From: Pseudomonadota bacterium
GTDB lineage: Bacteria > Pseudomonadota > Gammaproteobacteria > Acidiferrobacterales > Acidiferrobacteraceae
Length of the DNA: 5,740 bases
NCBI GenBank assembly: GCA_021795255.1
Contig: JAJYPQ010000289.1
Coordinates: 1 to 5,740, forward strand
Direction: 5' to 3'
Below the pieces are notes generated by a model that made no database searches, was not told the origin of the DNA, and saw only the letters and a program-made list of their open reading frames with translations. Both the position numbers and the translations under genes were made by a program. This document shows positions 1-5,740 of this stretch, piece by piece. Numbering within the stretch: the first letter of the stretch is position 1; each line of letters opens with the position of its first letter.

Positions 1-62
1 TTGATAAACAAGAAGGCACTGGCGCAGTTAAAGTTACAGCCCAACCCTCGTTGCCGGTTTTG
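1..62. other. Non-homologous sequence fused to the acetolactate synthase gene
   Basis: Bases 1-62 do not continue the acetolactate synthase gene in any frame, although the preceding 463 codons match the family well. The break lies at about 62-63. Within it, the stretch starting at 16 (GGCACTGGCGCAGT) agrees with the recalled IS26/IS6 terminal repeat GGCACTGTTGCAAA at 10 of 14 positions. In that orientation the element would extend rightward, yet only about 47 bases separate it from the gene, so at most a remnant of an insertion sequence end is present. On the minus strand one alternative frame is also open through this piece, so it could be the edge of another gene. A chimeric assembly join is equally possible. 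I cannot identify the sequence. Confidence 0.45.
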
Positions 63-1451
63 ATCGTACTGTTTGCAGGTTGAGAGCTCCTGAATGCACA
101 TCTGAATGCTAGCCTCGCCGGTGACGCATGCCACGGTATCCTTAGGGTGGGCAAGCTGCACCCCGATCGCCGCGGGCAGACCGAAGCCCATCGTGCCAAG
201 CCCCCCAGAATTGATCCAGCGCCGTGGCCGATCAAACTTATAGAACTGCGCGGCCCACATCTGGTGCTGGCCCACATCCGAGGTCACAAACGCGTTGCCC
301 TCAGTCAGGCGGTAGAGCGTCTCCAGAACGAACTGAGGCTTGATCACTTCGGTGTTGGCCCGATCATATTCAAGGCAATGACGCCCACGCCACTCGTCGA
401 TCGTGTGCCACCAGGTCTTCAAGGCCCCACTATCGAGGCGATGGCCCGAGGCCTTCTGGGCGGCCAAGAGGTCGCGCATCACAAGGCGTGCATCCCCGAT
501 AATAGCGATCTCGACGGCCACATTCTTTTGAATGGAGGCGGGATCAATGTCGATATGAATGATCCGCGCGTTAGGGCAGAACTTGTCCAGATCGCCCGTC
601 ACTCGATCGTCGAACCGCGCGCCAACCGCGAGCAGAACGTCGCACTCGTGCATGGCCATATTGGCCTCATACGTGCCGTGCATGCCCAACATCCCCACAA
701 ACAAGGGATCGGTGGCGGCGAAGGCCCCGAGTCCCATGAGGGTATGGGTACAGGGCGCGCCCAGCCAACGGACGAGCTTGGTGAGTTCGGATGAGGCGTT
801 CCCCAAGATCACGCCCCCGCCGGCATAGACCATCGGTCGCTTCGCCATGAGCAGGAGCTCGGCCGCTTTGCGGATCGCTTCAGGGTCACCATCCGTGACC
901 GGCTTGTATGAACGCAGGCTCGGATCTTGCGGAAAGACGTAGCTGGTCTTATGGGCGGTAATGTCTTTGGGAATATCGACGACCACCGGTCCCGGACGAC
1001 CCGTCGTCGCGACATGAAAGGCCTTACGCATAATCATCGCAAGGTCCCGGACATCCTTCACCATGAAGTTGTGCTTGACGCAGGGTCTTGTGATACCAAT
1101 GGCATCGACCTCCTGAAAGGCGTCATCGCCGATCAGATGGGTCATCACTTGGCCGGTAAAGACGACAAGTGGAATCGAATCCATGTAAGCGGTGGCGATA
1201 CCGGTCACGGCATTGGTGGCACCCGGACCAGAAGTCACGAGCACAACCCCAGGTTTGCCCGTGGACCGCGCATAACCATCGGCGGCGTGGGTAGCCCCTT
1301 GTTCGTGGCGAACCAGGATATGCTTTACCTCTTCTTGCTTGTAAAGGGCGTCGTAAATATGCAAAACGGCGCCGCCCGGATAGCCAAAGAGGTACTCAAC
1401 GCCTTCGTCACGAAGGCACCGAACGAAGATCTCCGCACCCGTGAGCTCCAC
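1..1451 (-). CDS. ilvI: Acetolactate synthase large subunit, 3'-truncated at a sequence junction
   Basis: Thiamine-diphosphate enzyme that condenses two pyruvates to acetolactate (or pyruvate with 2-oxobutyrate), the first common step of valine, leucine and isoleucine synthesis; cytoplasmic, normally paired with a small regulatory subunit. The GTG start at 1451 begins MELTGAE, the usual N-terminus of the family. Seen: FGYPGG (22-27), catalytic Glu50 in [15 protein letters not shown] and GRPGPVVVD in the N-terminal domain, [13 protein letters not shown] and ARFDDRVTG in the central domain, SDVGQHQMW and [13 protein letters not shown] in the C-terminal domain. The cofactor motif reads GEAS (445-448) where GDGS or GEGS is usual. 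Similarity ends at residue 463, in CKQYD; the expected LPVKIINLNN, with the second half of the cofactor motif, is absent. The frame stays open to base 1 but encodes unrelated residues. The family is about 570-590 residues long, so roughly 110-120 are missing. The motifs resemble E. coli IlvI most, but ilvB would be an equally fair label. Confidence 0.93.
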   Translation of the reverse strand, partial: MELTGAEIFVRCLRDEGVEYLFGYPGGAVLHIYDALYKQEEVKHILVRHEQGATHAADGYARSTGKPGVVLVTSGPGATNAVTGIATAYMDSIPLVVFTGQVMTHLIGDDAFQEVDAIGITRPCVKHNFMVKDVRDLAMIMRKAFHVATTGRPGPVVVDIPKDITAHKTSYVFPQDPSLRSYKPVTDGDPEAIRKAAELLLMAKRPMVYAGGGVILGNASSELTKLVRWLGAPCTHTLMGLGAFAATDPLFVGMLGMHGTYEANMAMHECDVLLAVGARFDDRVTGDLDKFCPNARIIHIDIDPASIQKNVAVEIAIIGDARLVMRDLLAAQKASGHRLDSGALKTWWHTIDEWRGRHCLEYDRANTEVIKPQFVLETLYRLTEGNAFVTSDVGQHQMWAAQFYKFDRPRRWINSGGLGTMGFGLPAAIGVQLAHPKDTVACVTGEASIQMCIQELSTCKQYDQNRQRGLGCNFNCASAFLFI

Positions 1452-1458
1452 AACATTA

Positions 1459-1462
1459 CCCC
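1459..1462 (-). promoter_or_regulatory. Weak ribosome binding site for the acetolactate synthase gene
   Basis: On the minus strand GGGG lies 7 bases before the GTG at 1451. It is only a weak Shine-Dalgarno match, but it supports GTG as the start. The frame is open further upstream with no ATG or convincing ribosome binding site, and the family N-terminus begins right at this GTG. Confidence 0.4.
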
Positions 1463-1493
1463 GCAGTCTTGATAGTCTGATTCGAAACTCCTG

Positions 1494-1522
1494 ATTTTGG
1501 GATAAGGGGGGCCGGGGGTCAA
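1494..1522 (-). promoter_or_regulatory. Candidate sigma-70 promoter for the acetolactate synthase gene
   Basis: On the minus strand a -35 box TTGACC (1522-1517, 5 of 6 to consensus) is followed after exactly 17 bases by a -10 box CAAAAT (1499-1494, 4 of 6). Transcription would start near 1487, giving a 5' leader of about 35 bases before the GTG. That leader is too short for a classical ilv attenuator with a leader peptide. The spacer is C-rich. The promoter would let the gene be expressed independently of gltX-cysS upstream; read-through remains possible. Confidence 0.4.
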
Positions 1523-1558
1523 GGCCTAGGGACACAAAGGCGTCCTGCAAACGCTGGC

Positions 1559-1574
1559 CGAGCCTCTAGGCTCG
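1559..1574 (-). terminator. Short hairpin over the cysS stop codon, possible weak terminator
   Basis: A perfect 6-bp inverted repeat, CGAGCC / GGCTCG, with a 4-base loop overlaps the cysS stop codon (1566-1568). No T-run follows on the minus strand (the next bases include GTTTG), so it lacks the second half of an intrinsic terminator. It could pause transcription, protect the 3' end, or be chance in GC-rich DNA. The 114-base gap down to the next gene, with a promoter candidate inside it, is what makes termination here plausible. Confidence 0.25.
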
Positions 1575-2936
1575 CCGCCACACCGTTCCTGCCGGCGTGT
1601 CCTCCAAGACCACCCCGCGGCCTTTCAATTGGTCCCGTAAGGCGTCCGACCGCACCCATTCGCGCTGGCGCCGGGCCTCGTTGCGCTCGGCAATCAGAGC
1701 CTCAATCTCTTGGTGATCGCCGCCTCTTTGCAAAAACGCGAGCGGCGGACGCGACAAAAGGCCCAATATCCCCGCTAACTCACGCAACAGGGCCGCGCCG
1801 CGCGCCGCCTGGTCCCGATCGCCCTGCAAGCGCTCGCGTTGAATCGTATGACTGAGATCAAACAGCACGGCCAAGGCCCCAGGGGTATTGAAGTCGTCGT
1901 CCATAGCGGCGCAAAACCGGTCTCGATAACCACTATCGTCTACCGCCGGCACGACCGGAAGATCCTCTAAGGCGCGGTAAAGACGTGTTAAGGCCTCATG
2001 GCACTGATTCAGGGCGTCAGGATCATAATTGAGCGGGCTCCGGTAATGGCTCGCCAACAAGAAATAGTGGAGCACCTCGCCATCGTAAGTCGCCAGCAAT
2101 TCCCGCAAGGTCAGGAAATTCCCGAGAGACTTCGCCATCTTCTCGCCGTTGATGCGCACAAAGCCGTTATGCATCCAGACGGTGGCGAAAGGCTCGCCTG
2201 TTGCGGCCTCGCTCTGGGCGATCTCGTTTTCGTGATGCGGGAAGGTCAGGTCTTGGCCACCCCCATGGATGTCAAAGTGGTTCCCCAGGCAATGGGTCGC
2301 CATGGCTGAACACTCGATATGCCAACCCGGGCGCCCGGGACCAAAGACCGACGGCCACGACGGCTCCTCCGGGCGGGCGGTTTTCCACAGCACGAAGTCC
2401 AGGGGATCGTCCTTCGCCTCATCCGCCTCCACCCGCGCGCCGACCCTGAGATCATCCAGGCTCCGTCCGGAAAGCTGGCCATATCGCGGAAACTGGCGCA
2501 CGCGATAATAGACATCGCCGTTCTTGCCCTGATAGGCATAGCCTTTCGCAACGAGCGTCGCGATCATAGCCGTGATCTGCTCGATATGGTGGGTGGCGCG
2601 CGGATCGTGATCCGGTGGACTCACCAAAAGCGCTGCTGCGTCTTCCTGCATCGCCGCGATATAGTGCTCGGTGAGGTGTACCAGGGTCTCCCCGCGATCG
2701 CGAGCCCGGGCGATGATCTTATCGTCGATGTCGGTGATGTTCTGGACGTAAGTGACCCGATAACCTTGGCTGCGCAGATACCGCACGACCATATCGAAAA
2801 CCACGAACACGCGGCCGTGTCCCAAATGGCAATGGTCGTACACCGTCATCCCGCAGACATAGAGGCGGACATGGCCCGCCTCTATCGGCACGAAAGTCTC
2901 CTTCGACCGCGTTAAAGTATTATAAATTTTGAGCAT
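1566..2936 (-). CDS. cysS: Cysteinyl-tRNA synthetase
   Basis: Class Ia synthetase that activates cysteine with ATP and attaches it to tRNA-Cys in the cytoplasm. With the start at 2936 the protein has 456 residues (E. coli 461) and begins [10 protein letters not shown], as the family does. A longer reading from 2975 adds 13 residues with no family counterpart. The active-site zinc ligands fall exactly at the E. coli positions: Cys28 (YVCGMTVYD), Cys209 (WHIECSAM), His234 and Glu238 (HHENE). The HIGH signature is HLGH (37-40) and KMSKS is KMAKS (266-270). NITDIDDK (66-73) and HGGGQDL (224-230) are present, followed by the helical anticodon-binding domain (MDDDFNTP) and a conserved end, [13 protein letters not shown]. 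The start overlaps the end of gltX by 17 bases, with GGGG 6 bases upstream of the ATG, inside gltX, so co-transcription and translational coupling are likely. No frameshift or missing residue is seen. Confidence 0.98.
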   Translation of the reverse strand: MLKIYNTLTRSKETFVPIEAGHVRLYVCGMTVYDHCHLGHGRVFVVFDMVVRYLRSQGYRVTYVQNITDIDDKIIARARDRGETLVHLTEHYIAAMQEDAAALLVSPPDHDPRATHHIEQITAMIATLVAKGYAYQGKNGDVYYRVRQFPRYGQLSGRSLDDLRVGARVEADEAKDDPLDFVLWKTARPEEPSWPSVFGPGRPGWHIECSAMATHCLGNHFDIHGGGQDLTFPHHENEIAQSEAATGEPFATVWMHNGFVRINGEKMAKSLGNFLTLRELLATYDGEVLHYFLLASHYRSPLNYDPDALNQCHEALTRLYRALEDLPVVPAVDDSGYRDRFCAAMDDDFNTPGALAVLFDLSHTIQRERLQGDRDQAARGAALLRELAGILGLLSRPPLAFLQRGGDHQEIEALIAERNEARRQREWVRSDALRDQLKGRGVVLEDTPAGTVWRRA

Positions 2937-4305
2937 GAGACGCCCCAAAACGGGCCAAACGTCGCACCAGGACATGGCGCGGCATAAGCCCTAAAATGTC
3001 CTTCAGTTCCGGTCCGGCAAGACGCCCCGTCAGGGCCGCGCGCAGGGCATGGAACAGCACTTTACCGGAAAACCCGAGGGCCTTGAGGCCCGGCGCCAGA
3101 TCCTCCGGCGCCCGGCCCTCGGCCAAGAGCGCGAGCGCTCGATCAAAAAGCCTAGGTTCGACGCCTGCCACCGCCTGCTCCGCCTCCGTCGTAAGGGCGT
3201 CATTCTCCCCGTAAAGGATCTCGGCCCATAACTCGAACTCCTTGCGGAAGAGGCTATTCGCCCGCACCGTCTCGGCAAAGCGGGTGCGATCAGCGACCGG
3301 GACCTGTTGCGGAACCCATGGGAGAAGCGTTGCAAGCGGCACGTGTGCCATCGCCAAACGCTGCCAATGCAGCAACTGCTGGCGGTCATACCGCGCGGGG
3401 GCATGCCCGATGCGAGTCGGATCAAACGCCGCGGCGAGATCTGGGAGTGTCAAAAGCGCATCGCTCGCCACCACCGCCCCGAGACGAGCTAGATAGTTCA
3501 CGATCGCTTCCGGTAAAAATCCCTCGGCGCGCAGCCCATCGATACTCTGCGCCCCGTCGCGTTTCGAAAGCGGCACACCGGTCTCGCTCAAGATCAAGGG
3601 CAAATGGCCATACCGCGGCACCGGAAGATTGAGGGCTTTCAAGATCAGAATCTGGCGCGCGGTATTGGACAGGTGGTCCTCGCCGCGCAGCACCCAGGTG
3701 ACACCCGATAAGGCATCGTCCAGGGCGTTCGTGAAAAAAAACATGGGTTCGCCGTTCGCTCGGCGAACCACAAAATCCCCTAAAAGATCGCTGGCCACGA
3801 TCTGCGGGCCGCGCACCGTATCCTCAAAGCGCAGTTCCTCTTTGGGCGGGACCCGAAAGCGCCATACCGCGCTCTCCCCCCGGGAAAGACGGTCTTCGGC
3901 CTCAGCGGGATCAAGCTTGGCGCAGCGTCCGGAATAACGCGGGGGGCGCCCTTGCGCCTGCGCCTGGACCCGATCGTGGGCCAAGGCGGCCTGTGAGCAA
4001 AAACAGGGATAGGCGTGCTTTGCGGCCTGCAACCTCCCGATATACTCATCGTAAAGGGGGGTCCGGGCGGACTGATGAAGGATCGCAGACGGGTCGATGA
4101 AAGCGCCAAAGCCGAGCCAATCGAGATCGCGAAGAGCAGCCTCCACAAAGTGCGGGGCAACGCGAGCCCGGTCGGTATCCTCGATGCGGAGTAAGAATCG
4201 GCCGTTCGGTATAGCCGCCAAAAGGCTAAAGAGGGCGGTGCGCACGTTGCCCACATGGAGCATGCCGCTTGGGCTCGGCGCGAAACGGGTGGTATGGGAA
4301 TTCAT
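2920..4305 (-). CDS. gltX: Glutamyl-tRNA synthetase
   Basis: Class Ib synthetase that charges tRNA with glutamate in the cytoplasm for translation and, in most bacteria, for tetrapyrrole synthesis. It has 461 residues (E. coli 471). Seen in order: RFAPSPSG (7-14) with the HIGH-type motif HVGN (17-20); LRIEDTD (39-45); a zinc-binding insert C101-x-C103 with Tyr124 and Cys128, as in E. coli Glu[15 protein letters not shown] (206-218); and the KMSKS-type loop LSKRDG (246-251), where LSKRHG is more usual. After NYLARLG (about 269) the C-terminal half is the helical anticodon-binding region. It is far too long for the truncated GluQ enzyme and lacks the C-terminal beta-barrels of GlnRS. The sequence alone does not show whether it charges only tRNA-Glu or also tRNA-Gln. 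It is first in a minus-strand unit with cysS; the spacing before the ATG is very short (see the promoter entry). Confidence 0.96.
   Translation of the reverse strand: MNSHTTRFAPSPSGMLHVGNVRTALFSLLAAIPNGRFLLRIEDTDRARVAPHFVEAALRDLDWLGFGAFIDPSAILHQSARTPLYDEYIGRLQAAKHAYPCFCSQAALAHDRVQAQAQGRPPRYSGRCAKLDPAEAEDRLSRGESAVWRFRVPPKEELRFEDTVRGPQIVASDLLGDFVVRRANGEPMFFFTNALDDALSGVTWVLRGEDHLSNTARQILILKALNLPVPRYGHLPLILSETGVPLSKRDGAQSIDGLRAEGFLPEAIVNYLARLGAVVASDALLTLPDLAAAFDPTRIGHAPARYDRQQLLHWQRLAMAHVPLATLLPWVPQQVPVADRTRFAETVRANSLFRKEFELWAEILYGENDALTTEAEQAVAGVEPRLFDRALALLAEGRAPEDLAPGLKALGFSGKVLFHALRAALTGRLAGPELKDILGLMPRHVLVRRLARFGASHAQNL
2943..2946 (-). promoter_or_regulatory. Ribosome binding site that fixes the cysS start
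   Basis: On the minus strand GGGG sits 6 bases before the ATG at 2936, inside the end of the gltX coding region. Together with the conserved MLKIYNT N-terminus it decides for this start over the in-frame ATG at 2975. Confidence 0.5.
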
Positions 4306-4312
4306 GGGCCCT

Positions 4313-4337
4313 ATGATAGCGCGTCATTGCCCTGGCG
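4313..4337 (-). promoter_or_regulatory. Candidate gltX promoter, very close to the start codon
   Basis: On the minus strand TATCAT (4318-4313, 5 of 6 to the -10 consensus) lies only 7 bases before the gltX ATG. The best -35 box is a weak TTGGGA ending 19 bases upstream, longer than the optimal spacing. If used, transcription would begin at or next to the A of the ATG, giving a leaderless or nearly leaderless mRNA, which fits the absence of a good Shine-Dalgarno sequence (only GGG next to the ATG). Weak evidence; the real promoter could lie elsewhere in the 78-base gap. Confidence 0.3.
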
Positions 4338-4355
4338 TCCCAAGTCGGCGACAAT
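4327..4355 (+). promoter_or_regulatory. Candidate ppiB-lpxH promoter
   Basis: On the plus strand TTGCCC (4327-4332, 4 of 6) and GACAAT (4350-4355, 4 of 6) are separated by the optimal 17 bases. Transcription from about 4362 would give a leader of about 22 bases that includes the ribosome binding site at 4370-4375. It overlaps the gltX promoter candidate on the other strand, so RNA polymerase binding to the two could be mutually exclusive. Confidence 0.35.
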
Positions 4356-4369
4356 GCGGCGAACTTCCT

Positions 4370-4375
4370 AGAGGA
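4370..4375 (+). promoter_or_regulatory. ppiB ribosome binding site
   Basis: AGAGGA lies 8 bases before the ATG at 4384, a good Shine-Dalgarno match and the strongest one in this window. It supports the annotated start. Confidence 0.65.
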
Positions 4376-4383
4376 TTCCTTAA

Positions 4384-4875
4384 ATGGTGCACCTTGAAAC
4401 CAATCATGGAGTGATCGTCCTTGATCTCAACGCCGAAAAGGCCCCCAAATCCGTCGCGAACTTTTTGGCTTATGCCCGTGAAGGCTTTTACACAAACACG
4501 ATCTTTCACCGTGTTATCGATGGCTTCATGATTCAAGGGGGAGGCTTCGAGGCGAACCTTAAGCAAAAGGCCACGCGCGCGCCCATCGACAACGAGGCCA
4601 ACAACGGGCTGCGTAACGGTCGGGGGACCATTGCCATGGCGCGCACCAGCGATCCCCATTCAGCCACGAGCCAGTTCTTTATCAACGTAGCGGACAACGA
4701 TTTCTTAAACTTTACCGCCCCGACACCGACCGGCTGGGGATACTGCGTGTTTGGCCAAGTGGCCGAGGGAATGGACGTCGTCGATACCATTCGCGGCACG
4801 GCGACAACCAGCCGCAGCGGCTACCAGGATGTGCCCGTAAACGATATCGTCCTCTTAAGCGTGCGCGTCGACTAG
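4384..4875 (+). CDS. ppiB: Peptidyl-prolyl cis-trans isomerase B (cytoplasmic cyclophilin)
   Basis: Cyclophilin that speeds cis-trans isomerisation of X-Pro bonds and helps protein folding. It has 163 residues (E. coli PpiB 164), and the single domain fills the whole chain. There is no signal peptide, so it is the cytoplasmic type rather than periplasmic PpiA. Seen: [17 protein letters not shown] (38-54) with catalytic Arg43 at the E. coli position; [25 protein letters not shown] (81-88); [18 protein letters not shown] with the binding-pocket Gln97 and Phe99; and [18 protein letters not shown] near the end, where a Phe occupies the place of the Trp that gives human cyclophilin A its cyclosporin sensitivity. 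It is the first gene of the plus-strand pair; its TAG stop is immediately followed by the lpxH start. Position divergent from the cysS side matches the E. coli arrangement. Confidence 0.97.
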   Translation: MVHLETNHGVIVLDLNAEKAPKSVANFLAYAREGFYTNTIFHRVIDGFMIQGGGFEANLKQKATRAPIDNEANNGLRNGRGTIAMARTSDPHSATSQFFINVADNDFLNFTAPTPTGWGYCVFGQVAEGMDVVDTIRGTATTSRSGYQDVPVNDIVLLSVRVD

Positions 4876-5643
4876 GTGGCGCAAGCCTTTATCGCCGACC
4901 TCCACCTAACCGCTGAGCGTCCCGAGGCGATTGAGCTGTTCCGGGAGTTCTTGGGCTACACCCAAGAACGGGTCGAGACCCTCTATATCCTCGGGGATCT
5001 TTTTGAGTATTGGGTGGGGGACGATGGCGCTTTGGAGCCCGAATTCGCGCCGGTGATTTCGGCCCTGCGGCTCGCCACGGAACGTGGCCTAACCATCAAT
5101 GTCATGCACGGAAACCGCGACTTCCTGCTCGGTTCTGACTTCGCGAAGGCGACCGGCTGCCGACTGCTGGAAGACCCCCATCGGATCGCGCTGTACGGAG
5201 TTCCCACAGTCTTAAGCCATGGTGACGCCCTGTGCACAGATGATCACGAATACCTTGCTCTGCGCGCGCAATTTCGCGATCCCGTCTGGCAAGAGCAGAT
5301 CTTAAGCCGGTCATTATCGGAGCGGGTGGCCATGGCCCGTGCGTTGCGCCGGGAAAGTGGTCGCGCGACCTTCGCCAAAGACGCCGCCATTCTCGACGTC
5401 AATCCCGACGCGGTCACAGAACTGCTTTTACAACAGAACGCCGAGCGTTTGATTCACGGCCACACGCATAGGCCGGGGCACTATCCGCAAAAGACCCCAG
5501 GCGGCCTCATCACGCGCATCGTGGTGGGCGACTGGTACGAGGGCTCGAGCGTTCTTATCGTCGGACCCAGAGGGCTCACGCTAACCGCCGCGACGGATTT
5601 CCCCCGGGCTATAACGGACGTAATGGGCGGGCAGCACGAATAG
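4876..5643 (+). CDS. lpxH: UDP-2,3-diacylglucosamine hydrolase
   Basis: Calcineurin-like phosphoesterase that splits UDP-2,3-diacylglucosamine into lipid X and UMP, the fourth step of lipid A synthesis; a peripheral protein on the inner face of the inner membrane, manganese-dependent in characterised members. It has 255 residues (E. coli 240). Metal-binding motifs are complete: D8-x-H10 (FIADLHL), GDLFE with Asp41, HGNRDFLLG with Asn80, SHGD with His115, and HGHTHRP with His196 and His198. The LpxH-specific LCTDD and the substrate cap region (about 120-180, ending in ILDVNPDAV) are also present. The start is GTG, directly abutting the ppiB TAG with no Shine-Dalgarno sequence, so translation probably depends on ribosomes finishing ppiB. 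The tail after the last family-like strand is about 15 residues longer than in E. coli and overlaps a converging reading frame. LpxI and LpxG do the same step in other lineages, but these motifs are LpxH. Confidence 0.96.
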   Translation: MAQAFIADLHLTAERPEAIELFREFLGYTQERVETLYILGDLFEYWVGDDGALEPEFAPVISALRLATERGLTINVMHGNRDFLLGSDFAKATGCRLLEDPHRIALYGVPTVLSHGDALCTDDHEYLALRAQFRDPVWQEQILSRSLSERVAMARALRRESGRATFAKDAAILDVNPDAVTELLLQQNAERLIHGHTHRPGHYPQKTPGGLITRIVVGDWYEGSSVLIVGPRGLTLTAATDFPRAITDVMGGQHE

Positions 5644-5740
5644 CCCCGCCTTGACCGCCACGTCCCGCTTAACCCCCACCAACACCTTCTGATTCTGGTC
5701 GGCATCCGTCATACGCACCGGGAAGCCGTAGGCGTATTCG
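5581..5740 (-). CDS. Partial unidentified protein, C-terminal 52 residues
   Basis: A minus-strand frame enters from the right edge and runs 52 codons to a TAG at 5581-5583; the other two frames on this strand close quickly (TAA and TGA). Nearly all third positions are G or C, with the codon style of the recognised genes in this window. The peptide looks like a folded protein end: it alternates hydrophobic and charged residues (for example QKVLVGVKRDVAV, then GLFVLPAHYVRYSPGEI) and finishes RRGG. It has no signal, membrane segment or motif I recognise, and I do not assign a function. It converges on lpxH and overlaps its last 63 bases. The part inside lpxH could bias the composition, but the 97 bases beyond lpxH keep the same pattern. 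A chance open frame in GC-rich DNA remains possible. Confidence 0.5.
   Translation of the reverse strand, partial: EYAYGFPVRMTDADQNQKVLVGVKRDVAVKAGLFVLPAHYVRYSPGEIRRGG

Noticed and set aside
1..62. Intein or group II intron at the acetolactate synthase break
   Set aside because: The residues after the break do not begin with an intein-type Cys or Ser block, and the DNA does not start with the GTGYG of group II introns; too little sequence is visible.
147..794. Long plus-strand open frame of 215 codons
   Set aside because: It is antisense to the acetolactate synthase gene, which accounts for every conserved motif here; its translation has no domain character and the opening is a side effect of GC-rich codon use.
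927..1472. Plus-strand open frame of 181 codons
   Set aside because: Also antisense to the acetolactate synthase N-terminal half, no ribosome binding site and no recognisable protein.
1452..1565. Strong intrinsic terminator, riboswitch or ilv attenuator between cysS and ilvI
   Set aside because: Only a 6-bp hairpin without a T-run is present, there is no leader peptide rich in Ile, Leu or Val codons, and the gap is too short.
2319..2915. Plus-strand open frame of 198 codons inside cysS
   Set aside because: Fully antisense to highly conserved cysS motifs; a shadow frame.
2937..2975. Longer cysS start at 2975
   Set aside because: Adds 13 residues with no match to the family, while the ATG at 2936 gives the conserved MLKIYNT start and has a ribosome binding site.
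3780..4256. Minus-strand open frame of 158 codons in another frame of gltX
   Set aside because: Lies entirely within gltX and contains none of its motifs; arginine- and serine-rich shadow translation.
1..5740. CRISPR array, tRNA, rRNA, prophage or defence genes
   Set aside because: No regularly spaced repeats, no tRNA-like or rRNA-like sequence, and apart from the left edge the window is filled by ordinary housekeeping genes.

Overview
The window looks like a chromosomal housekeeping segment from a GC-rich gammaproteobacterium or a close relative. The evidence is the protein character (CysS, PpiB and LpxH all follow the enterobacterial residue numbering closely), strong G/C preference at third codon positions, and gene order. 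In E. coli, cysS and the ppiB-lpxH pair sit next to each other and are divergently transcribed (recalled, not searched). The same core is present here, with gltX inserted on the cysS side. LpxH implies a Gram-negative cell that makes lipid A. I cannot name the genus.

Layout. On the minus strand, read right to left from about 4305: gltX (glutamyl-tRNA synthetase), cysS (cysteinyl-tRNA synthetase, its start overlapping the end of gltX by 17 bases), a gap of 114 bases with a candidate promoter, then the large subunit of acetolactate synthase (ilvI/ilvB type), which runs off the left side. On the plus strand, read left to right from 4384: ppiB (cytoplasmic cyclophilin), then lpxH (UDP-2,3-diacylglucosamine hydrolase), whose GTG start directly follows the ppiB stop. 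A 78-base divergent region (4306-4383) separates the two transcription units. At the right edge a minus-strand reading frame enters the window and ends at 5581, overlapping the end of lpxH tail to tail. It has the composition of a real gene end, but I do not recognise it.

How the genes work together. gltX and cysS supply charged tRNAs and are probably co-transcribed. ilvI starts branched-chain amino acid synthesis, probably from its own promoter. ppiB assists protein folding, and lpxH carries out the UMP-releasing step of lipid A synthesis. No single pathway unites them.

The main anomaly is at the left edge. The acetolactate synthase reading frame matches the family up to about position 63 and then changes abruptly into unrelated sequence, inside the thiamine-diphosphate domain and with about 110 C-terminal residues missing. 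The 62 foreign bases include a stretch resembling an IS6-type terminal repeat. This is either a real interruption or an assembly junction. I found no undescribed defence, mobile or RNA system, no CRISPR array and no tRNA or rRNA.
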